Shown in pieces: positions 57,921 through 64,000 of a stretch of 64,000 nucleotides of DNA. Location: contig NZ_JADZLT010000053.1 in NCBI RefSeq assembly GCF_015904235.1, positions 1 to 64,000 on the forward strand, written 5' to 3'. The stretch's first letter is position 1. Every line of letters begins with the position of its first letter. The notes beneath the pieces were generated by a model. The model did not search any database and was not told the DNA's origin. It was given only the letters and a program-made list of their open reading frames with translations. The position numbers were made by a program, and so were the translations under genes. This DNA is from Methylobrevis albus (GTDB taxonomy: Bacteria; Pseudomonadota; Alphaproteobacteria; Rhizobiales; Pleomorphomonadaceae).

Positions 57921-59105
57921 ATGACGCCTGTCGCCGACCAGCCGCGTGGCCTGTCACGTTCGTCTCGTCTCACCGGCATCGCGGCTGCCGTCGCGGCGAT
58001 TTCATCGGTCGGCATCGCGCTCGGGCTCGGCCTGCCTCTGTTGTCGCTGGTGATGGAGTCGCGCGGCGTGTCCGGCGCCGCCATCGGCATCAACACGGCG
58101 ATGGCCGGCATCTCGGCGATGGCGGTGACGCCGTTCGTGACGCCGCTCGCCCGCCGGATCGGCGCGGCACAGCTGCTCGCCATCGTCATCGTCATCACCG
58201 CGGCGAGCTTTCCGCTGTTCTTCGTCTTCGATTCGATGCTCGCCTGGTTCGTGCTGCGCATCGTGTTCCACGGCGCCGTCACCGCGGCCTTCATCCTGTC
58301 GGAGTTCTGGATCAACGCGCTGGCGCCGGAAAACAGGCGCGGCCTGATCATGGGCATCTATGCGACGGTGCTCTCCTTCGGCTTCGCGCTCGGCCCGGTT
58401 ATCCTCAGCTTCACAGACGCCACCACCGCGATGCCCTTCATCGCCGGTGCCGCGATCCTGCTGCTGTCTGTGGTGCCGGTGCTGTTCGCGCTGAAGGCCA
58501 ATCCGTCGCTGGAGGGCCAGTCGCAGCGCGGCTTCGTCCGCTTCATCGTGCTGGTGCCGATGGCGACCTTCGCCGCCCTCGCCTTCGGCGCCACCGAAAG
58601 CGGCATGATGGCGTTCATCGCCATCTATGGCCTGCGGATCGGGCTCGATTTCCAGTCGGCGGCGCTGCTCGTATCGGCGGTCGCCATCGGCAATATCGTG
58701 CTGCAGATCCCGCTCGGCATGCTCGCCGACCGGCTCGACCGCCGCTACATGCTGCTCGCCTGTGCCGCCGGCGGCGGGGCGATCATCGCAGCGACGCCGC
58801 TGATCGCGCATCTGCCGTGGGTGCTGTTTCCGGCGCTGATGCTGTGCGGCGGCCTGCTCGCCGGGCTCTACACCATCGGCCTCACCCATCTCGGCGCCCG
58901 CCTCGCCGGCGGCGACCTCGCCTCGGCCAATGCGGCGTTCATCTTCATGTATGCCGTCGGCATGCTGGTCGGCCCCGCCGCCGCCGGCGCCGGCCTCGAC
59001 GCCTGGAACCCGCACGGCATGCCGCTGGTGATCGCCGCCTTCCTCGGTGCCTATGTGGTGCTGGCGGCGACCCGCATCCTCGCCCGCAGCGAGAGCGACC
59101 GCTGA
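57921..59105 (+). CDS. MFS transporter
   Basis: A 394-residue carrier with about 12 hydrophobic helices. It has an ALAPENRRGLIMGIYATVLS loop (cytoplasmic loop of the first half) and the second-half motif GMLADRLDRRYML after TM8. It looks like the YcaD/YbjJ-type sugar or drug permease branch. The substrate is unknown. ATG 57921 is chosen as the upstream open frame (from 57816) is Arg/Pro-rich noise. Confidence 0.88.
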   Translation: MTPVADQPRGLSRSSRLTGIAAAVAAISSVGIALGLGLPLLSLVMESRGVSGAAIGINTAMAGISAMAVTPFVTPLARRIGAAQLLAIVIVITAASFPLFFVFDSMLAWFVLRIVFHGAVTAAFILSEFWINALAPENRRGLIMGIYATVLSFGFALGPVILSFTDATTAMPFIAGAAILLLSVVPVLFALKANPSLEGQSQRGFVRFIVLVPMATFAALAFGATESGMMAFIAIYGLRIGLDFQSAALLVSAVAIGNIVLQIPLGMLADRLDRRYMLLACAAGGGAIIAATPLIAHLPWVLFPALMLCGGLLAGLYTIGLTHLGARLAGGDLASANAAFIFMYAVGMLVGPAAAGAGLDAWNPHGMPLVIAAFLGAYVVLAATRILARSESDR

Positions 59106-59297
59106 GTGCGCCGGGCAATGCTGCGGGCATCCGCTGGCATTTCCCGGTTGCACCAATGATTGCCGCCTCGTAGCTTCCACCACGCCGCCGCCCAATTCAT
59201 GGTGGATATGGCTGAATTCGACGAAGCGCATCGCAAGCTGCGGCCCCGCGGACGGTGCTTGGCGTCACGATTTTCTAAAGGGGCCGGAGGATATCTG

Positions 59298-60458
59298 ATG
59301 CGTTTCGTTTCGCAGGCTCGCTGCGGCATTGCTCTCGCCGTCCTGACCGCGGCGCTCGCCGGCCCGGCGCTCGCCGCCACTGACGAGGAAATCACCGCCG
59401 CGCTGGTCGGTGCGCTGGAACAGAGCGGTGCCTCGGACGTGAAGTTCGATGGGCCGACGCGCGACGGCGACACCCTCACCTACGCCAACATGAGCTTCCG
59501 CCAGGCGAAGGACCCTGCCGCTGCGGCGGCCGGCGCGAGCGAGGTCTCGGTCGAGAGCCTCGACCTCACCGGTGCCGACATCCCCACGCCGGGCGCTTTC
59601 AGCGCGGATGTCGTGGAAGCGCGCGGCATGCAACTCGTCGACGGCGAGACGACGCTCAACGTGACCGCAGCCCGCACGGCCGGCATCCTGATCAGCGCGC
59701 CGCAGCCGGATGCGGCCCGCACCCAGCGCTATGACGAGCTGTCGGTCGACCAGCTCTCGGCGATCCGTGACGGCCGGGAAATGATCGGCATGGGACGGCT
59801 CTCGATCGAGAACGACGATTTCCTCGACAATTACCCGCGCAAGTTCGTGATGCAGATCGACGACGTCGTGTTCGACCCGTCGGCTGCGCCGAACGGAGCG
59901 GAGGCGATGGCGCAACTGAGCAGCCTTGGCTACGAGAAACTGGCCTTCGATTTTGCCCTCGACGGCACCTGGGACGATACGGAAGAGACCGCCCGCATCG
60001 CGCCGCTCAAGATCACCGGCACCGACATCGGCACGCTCGAACTGTCGCTGACGCTCGCCGGCGTCTCGCGCGAAGTGCTGGACGAGATGCAGAAGCCCGA
60101 GCCGTCCTTCGACCTGCTCACGGGGCTGGCGATCAGCGACCTCCGGCTGCGCTTCGACGACGGCTCGGTGACGAACCGCATCCTGTCGGCCCAGGCGGCC
60201 GAGATGGGCACCGATGCCGCCGGTCTCGCCGGCCAGCTCGCGGCCGCCCTGCCGCTGCTGCTGTCGCCGCTTCAAAACCCGCCGTTCCAGACCAAGGTCG
60301 CCACCGCCGCCGGCGCCTTCCTGCAGAACCCGCAGTCGATCACGGTGACCGCGAAGCCGACCGAGCCGGTCAGCTTCCTCGAGGTGATCGGCGCGTCCCA
60401 GGCCGCACCGCAGACCCTGCCCGACCTGCTCAACGCGGACATCACCGCGAACCAGTGA
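59298..60458 (+). CDS. Secreted protein of a tandem paralog pair (1)
   Basis: A 386-residue protein with a signal peptide (ALAVLTAALAGPALAA, cleavage about 27). The mature part is beta-rich and reminiscent of DUF945-like envelope proteins: SGASDVKFDGPTRDGDTLTY near the N-terminus and SSLGYEKLAFDFALDGTWDD in the middle. Its pattern is repeated in the next gene. GGAGG precedes ATG 59298. No function can be named; probably periplasmic. Confidence 0.8.
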   Translation: MRFVSQARCGIALAVLTAALAGPALAATDEEITAALVGALEQSGASDVKFDGPTRDGDTLTYANMSFRQAKDPAAAAAGASEVSVESLDLTGADIPTPGAFSADVVEARGMQLVDGETTLNVTAARTAGILISAPQPDAARTQRYDELSVDQLSAIRDGREMIGMGRLSIENDDFLDNYPRKFVMQIDDVVFDPSAAPNGAEAMAQLSSLGYEKLAFDFALDGTWDDTEETARIAPLKITGTDIGTLELSLTLAGVSREVLDEMQKPEPSFDLLTGLAISDLRLRFDDGSVTNRILSAQAAEMGTDAAGLAGQLAAALPLLLSPLQNPPFQTKVATAAGAFLQNPQSITVTAKPTEPVSFLEVIGASQAAPQTLPDLLNADITANQ

Positions 60459-60486
60459 GCCGGCGACATCGGGCAGCGACCTTGCG

Positions 60487-60535
60487 CGGCGGGCGCAGCC
60501 GGTAGCGAAAGCCGGCTGCGCCCGCCGTTGTCGTT
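60487..60535 (+). terminator. Terminator between the paralogous secreted genes
   Basis: Perfect 16-bp stem CGGCGGGCGCAGCCGG / CCGGCTGCGCCCGCCG (60487-60502, 60512-60527), then TTGTCGTTT. It separates the two paralogs into different transcripts. Confidence 0.82.
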
Positions 60536-60636
60536 TCAAGTGACCGCCCGGCAAGACCATTCTGCGCCACCTCCGATTGCAGGTCGCCCTCGGCTCGGCT
60601 AGCGTGCCGTCGCAACGCTTGGTCGGGGGACGGGGC

Positions 60637-61839
60637 ATGGCCGTGGGGCGGAGAAGCTGGGCGGTCTCGTGGCTCGTCGCGGTCGCGCTCTGGTCAGGGG
60701 CGCTCTGGACGGTGGCGCTCGGCCAAGCCGCCGGCGAGCCCAACGATCCCGCCCGGCAGGCGCAGCAGGACCAGCGGCTCGTCAGCGCGGTCGAATGGTC
60801 GCTCAATCGCAGCGGCGTGCGTGACCTGACCTTCTTCGGGCCGACCCGTTCGGGCGCCGTGGTGCATCTGCGTGACATCGGCTTCACGGTACCGGCCGGC
60901 GTCGTCGGGGATCTGCCCCTCCCCGCGGACCTCTCCGTCAGCATCGAGTCCATCGCACTGAACGCGCCGGTGCTCCTGAAGCGGAACGGGCTGCGCGCGA
61001 CGAGCACGGTCGTGCGCGGGATCCGGCTGGCGGTCGGCGCGACGTCGGTTCGGATTGCGCGGCTGAAGCTCGGCGAAATCCAGCTACCGAGCCTTGCGCC
61101 CACCGATCTCCTGTCGCTGATCGCCACCCCCTTCGAGGTCGCCGGGCTTTCGGCCTTCCTCGCCGAACGGCCGTTCGTTTCCGTCGACGACGCCTATGGC
61201 TACGTCGAGGAGCCGGCCGGCGACGCGGACACTTTCACGATGCGCCTGCGGGCGACGGCCGGGACGCTGCACCTCACCTCGGTGCCGCGCGATACGCCGG
61301 TCGCCAGCTGGTTCCGGCGGCTCGGCTATGAGGATCTCGCTTTCAACTTCGACTTCATCGCGAACGTCGGCGAAGACTCCGTGTCCGTTGCCTTCGGCCC
61401 GTTCGTGCTACGGGTCCAATACGCCTTCGACGTCACGCTGGCGGCCTCGATCGCCGTGGCGACTGCCGACACCGCGGCGGGCGGCGTCGCCGACCCGCAG
61501 GCGATGCCGGGATCGACCATTACGAGTGCTTCGGTCAGCTTCGCCAACCAGGGGCTCGCCGAGCAGCTCATCCCCTGGCTCGCCGGCCAGCGCGGGATCG
61601 ACGAGAGCGAGGTCCCCGCGGCGTTCACCGAAACGCTGTTCCCGCAGGCGCGCGCCACGACGCCGCGCCTGCGGCAGCTGCGAACCGCCCTGCTCGGCTT
61701 TCTCGAGCGTCGTTCGAGCTATGAGCTGAAGCTTGCGCCGGCCGGGCCGCTCAGCCTCGAGGCGTTCGAGCAAGCGGTCGCCTTGCCGCTGCCGGACGTG
61801 GCGGAGACCTTCGGGATGTCCGCCACGTTCGGCGAGTAG
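60637..61839 (+). CDS. Secreted protein of a tandem paralog pair (2)
   Basis: A 400-residue protein with an N-terminal signal helix (WAVSWLVAVALWSGALWTVAL). It aligns by eye with the previous gene: RSGVRDLTFFGPTRSGAVVHL against SGASDVKFDGPTRDGDTLTY, and RRLGYEDLAFNFDFIANVGED against SSLGYEKLAFDFALDGTWDD. Divergence is high, so this is an old duplication. ATG 60637 is chosen over an upstream TTG at 60577 because it starts right before the signal helix. Function unknown. Confidence 0.8.
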   Translation: MAVGRRSWAVSWLVAVALWSGALWTVALGQAAGEPNDPARQAQQDQRLVSAVEWSLNRSGVRDLTFFGPTRSGAVVHLRDIGFTVPAGVVGDLPLPADLSVSIESIALNAPVLLKRNGLRATSTVVRGIRLAVGATSVRIARLKLGEIQLPSLAPTDLLSLIATPFEVAGLSAFLAERPFVSVDDAYGYVEEPAGDADTFTMRLRATAGTLHLTSVPRDTPVASWFRRLGYEDLAFNFDFIANVGEDSVSVAFGPFVLRVQYAFDVTLAASIAVATADTAAGGVADPQAMPGSTITSASVSFANQGLAEQLIPWLAGQRGIDESEVPAAFTETLFPQARATTPRLRQLRTALLGFLERRSSYELKLAPAGPLSLEAFEQAVALPLPDVAETFGMSATFGE

Positions 61840-61902
61840 ACCGGCGGCGGGGGACACCCGCCGACGACCCCTCCCCGGGCGCCGCGCCGCGGCGGCTTCG
61901 CC

Positions 61903-63684
61903 TTACGCCGGCTTCGCCACCCGGATGTGCAGCTCGCGCAGCTGCTTCGGGGTCGCCTCGGAGGGCGCGCCCATCAGCAGGTCTTCCGCGCGCTGGTTCA
62001 TCGGGAACAGCGTGATCTCGCGCAGGTTCTGCGCGCCGCAGAGCAGCATCACGACGCGGTCGACGCCGGCCGCCATGCCGCCATGCGGCGGCGCGCCGTA
62101 CTGGAAGGCCCGGTAGAGCCCGCCGAAGCGCTCCTCGACGTCGGCCTTGGTGAGGCCGGTGAGCTCGAAGGCCTTCACCATCGTCTCGGGGCTCTGGTTA
62201 CGGATCGAGCCCGAGGCGATCTCGTAGCCGTTGCAGACCGCGTCGTACTGGTATGCCTTGATCGACAGCGGCTCGGCCGAGGTCAGTGCCTCCAGCCCGC
62301 CCTGCGGCATCGAGAACGGGTTGTGGGCGAAGTCGAGCTTCTTCTCCTCCTCGTCCCATTCGTAGAACGGGAAGTCGACGATCCAGCACAGCTCGTAGCG
62401 ACCGGTATCGACGAGGTTGAGGTCCGTGCCGACCCGCGTCCGCGCTTCGCCGGCGAAGCGGTAGAACTTCGCCGGGTCGCCCGCGACGAAGAAGCAGGCG
62501 TCGCCCTCGGCGAGGCCGAGCTGGGTGCGGATCGCCTCGGTGCGTTCCGGGCCGATGTTCTTCGCCAGCGGGCCCGCGCCCTCGAGCGCGCCGTTCTCGC
62601 TGCGCCAGAAGATGTAGCCGAGGCCCGGCTGCCCCTGCCCCTGCGCCCAGGCGTTCATGCGGTCGCAGAAAGCGCGCGAGCCGCCGGTCTTGCCGGGGAT
62701 CGCCCAGACCTCGGTCTTCGCGTCCGCCTCGATCATGCGCGCGAACACCTTGAAGCCGGAGCCGGCAAAATGCTCGGTGACCGCCTGCATCTCGATCGGG
62801 TTGCGCAGGTCCGGCTTGTCGGAGCCGTATTTGCGCAGCGCTTCGGCATAGGGAATGCGCGGGAAGCTCTGCGTCACCGGCTTGCCGTCGCCGAATTCCT
62901 CGAAGATGCGACGCAGCACCGGCTCCATCGTGTCCCAGACGTCTTCCTGGGTGACGAAGCTCATCTCGAGGTCGAGCTGGTAGAACTCGCCCGGCAGGCG
63001 GTCGGCGCGCGGGTCCTCGTCGCGGAAGCAGGGCGCGATCTGGAAATAGCGGTCGAAGCCGGCGACCATCAGCAGCTGCTTGAACTGCTGCGGCGCCTGC
63101 GGCAGCGCGTAGAAGGTGCCGGGATGGATGCGGCTCGGCACCAGAAAGTCGCGCGCGCCTTCGGGGCTCGAGGCGGTCAGGATCGGCGTCGTGTACTCGG
63201 TGAAGCCGATGTCGTTCATCTCGCGCCGCATCGCCGCGATGATCTTCGTCCGCTTGACGATGTTCCGGTGCAGCGTCTCGCGGCGGAGATCGAGGAAGCG
63301 GTACTTCAGGCGGGTGTCTTCCGGATAGTCCGGCTCGCCGAACACCGGCAGCGGCAGTTCCTTCGCCTGGCCGAGCACCTCGATCTCGTTGATGAAGATC
63401 TCCACCGTGCCGGTGGCGAGGTTCGGGTTGACGGTCTCGGGCGTGCGCAGCTTGACCGCGCCGTCGATGCGGATCACCCACTCCGAGCGCACCGTCTCGG
63501 CGAGCTTGAACGCCGGCGAGTCCGGGTCGGCGACGCACTGGGTGATGCCGTAGTGATCGCGCAGGTCGATGAAGAGCAGCCCGCCGTGGTCGCGGATACG
63601 GTGCACCCAGCCGGACAGACGCACGTTGCCGCCCGCATGGGACTCCCGCAGCTCGCCGCAGGTGTGGCTCCGATAGCGATGCAT
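61903..63684 (-). CDS. aspS: Aspartyl-tRNA synthetase
   Basis: A 593-residue class II synthetase of bacterial type. The OB-fold anticodon domain is at about 1-105 ([23 protein letters not shown]). The catalytic core has [20 protein letters not shown] (split here), [11 protein letters not shown], the GAD insertion at about 300-410, and the final motif 3 [17 protein letters not shown] 63684 starts [13 protein letters not shown]. It is divergent from rnd. Confidence 0.97.
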   Translation of the reverse strand: MHRYRSHTCGELRESHAGGNVRLSGWVHRIRDHGGLLFIDLRDHYGITQCVADPDSPAFKLAETVRSEWVIRIDGAVKLRTPETVNPNLATGTVEIFINEIEVLGQAKELPLPVFGEPDYPEDTRLKYRFLDLRRETLHRNIVKRTKIIAAMRREMNDIGFTEYTTPILTASSPEGARDFLVPSRIHPGTFYALPQAPQQFKQLLMVAGFDRYFQIAPCFRDEDPRADRLPGEFYQLDLEMSFVTQEDVWDTMEPVLRRIFEEFGDGKPVTQSFPRIPYAEALRKYGSDKPDLRNPIEMQAVTEHFAGSGFKVFARMIEADAKTEVWAIPGKTGGSRAFCDRMNAWAQGQGQPGLGYIFWRSENGALEGAGPLAKNIGPERTEAIRTQLGLAEGDACFFVAGDPAKFYRFAGEARTRVGTDLNLVDTGRYELCWIVDFPFYEWDEEEKKLDFAHNPFSMPQGGLEALTSAEPLSIKAYQYDAVCNGYEIASGSIRNQSPETMVKAFELTGLTKADVEERFGGLYRAFQYGAPPHGGMAAGVDRVVMLLCGAQNLREITLFPMNQRAEDLLMGAPSEATPKQLRELHIRVAKPA

Positions 63685-63943
63685 GGTCGACCTCTTGTCC
63701 GGTATTGGCGCGGATCCGTCCCGGCCCGCCGTTTGCGGCGGAAAAGGCATCTAACCGGCGGAGTTGTCAAGGCGGAGGGCGCGTTCCGGCCGGTTCCGCG
63801 CCGGCTTTCGGGCGCGGTTCGCCGCGTCCCGGCCGATCCGGGGGGCGACCGCCGTGGCATACTGTCGATAATGCCGGGTTGCGGGCGGCAAACGGCAATT
63901 TCCTGACGACAATTCCCACTCGACTCGTCTAAATTCCGCCACC

Positions 63944-64000
63944 ATGACGATGATCACAACGACCGCCGAGCTCGCCGACGCCTGTGCCGAGCTCTCCCGC
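63944..64000 (+). CDS. rnd: Ribonuclease D (N-terminal 19 codons; runs off the window)
   Basis: ATG 63944 opens a frame reading MTMITTTAELADACAELS up to the window edge. This is the usual N-terminus of rhizobial ribonuclease D, which is commonly divergent from aspS. The rest is outside, so the assignment is by N-terminus and context only. Confidence 0.6.
   Translation, partial: MTMITTTAELADACAELSR

Overview
The window is high-GC chromosomal DNA of an alphaproteobacterium of the order Hyphomicrobiales (Rhizobiales). The evidence is the suf operon order (iscS-type desulfurase, sufB, sufC, sufD, sufS, sufT-like, sufA) behind an Irr-type iron-control palindrome, a PutA without a DNA-binding domain facing an Lrp-type regulator, two BA14K-family genes, EcfG-type stress promoters, and the rlpA / D-Ala-D-Ala carboxypeptidase / tmk / holB / metG / tatD string. 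It is mostly core genome. I see no prophage, insertion sequence or CRISPR array. The genus cannot be fixed from the sequence alone.

Layout, left to right. 1-3657: 3' part of a non-phosphorylative aldose-oxidation cluster (semialdehyde dehydrogenase, sugar dehydrogenase, aldonate dehydratase). 3880-6667: tRNA-Leu(UAG), trigger factor, 6-phosphogluconate dehydrogenase. 6696-11434: proline catabolism (putR/putA) and an unusual ureohydrolase. 11814-14235: TerB-DnaJ protein, AmpD-like amidase, lytic transglycosylase. 14291-16119: RNase P RNA and two BA14K secreted proteins with related promoters. 16193-19547: tyrS, anmK and a hydrolase, with a large palindromic repeat. 19626-28700: iron-regulated suf operon followed by tenA and a TfoX-like gene. 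28711-34267: diguanylate cyclase, RhlE-like helicase, hydrolase, ECF sigma/anti-sigma pair. 34439-35842: two secreted proteins. 36170-44844: rlpA, a lower-GC foreign-looking gene, a degenerate carboxypeptidase, tmk-holB-metG-tatD and an MBL-fold gene. 45205-49980: cysS through cimA. 50022-54621: LOG protein, LysM envelope protein, serine hydrolase, hydroxypyruvate isomerase-like protein. 54739-59105: conserved hypothetical, recX under a LexA box, a 34-aa membrane protein under an EcfG promoter, creA, an MFS carrier. 59298-64000: two tandem secreted paralogs, aspS and the start of rnd.

Functional themes are iron and Fe-S homeostasis, envelope and peptidoglycan recycling or remodelling (amidase, lytic transglycosylase, anmK, rlpA, pseudo-PBP5, LysM protein), translation (three synthetases plus tRNA and RNase P), and stress regulation (EcfG, ECF/anti-sigma, LexA). 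The items I consider least explained are: the carboxypeptidase homologue lacking its catalytic serine next to a foreign-looking gene; the 34-residue membrane protein with a consensus EcfG promoter; recX with a LexA box but no ordinary start codon; nested inverted-repeat elements, one of them inside the suf operon; 11-bp tandem repeats in the BA14K promoters; and a ureohydrolase with Asp in place of a metal-binding His.
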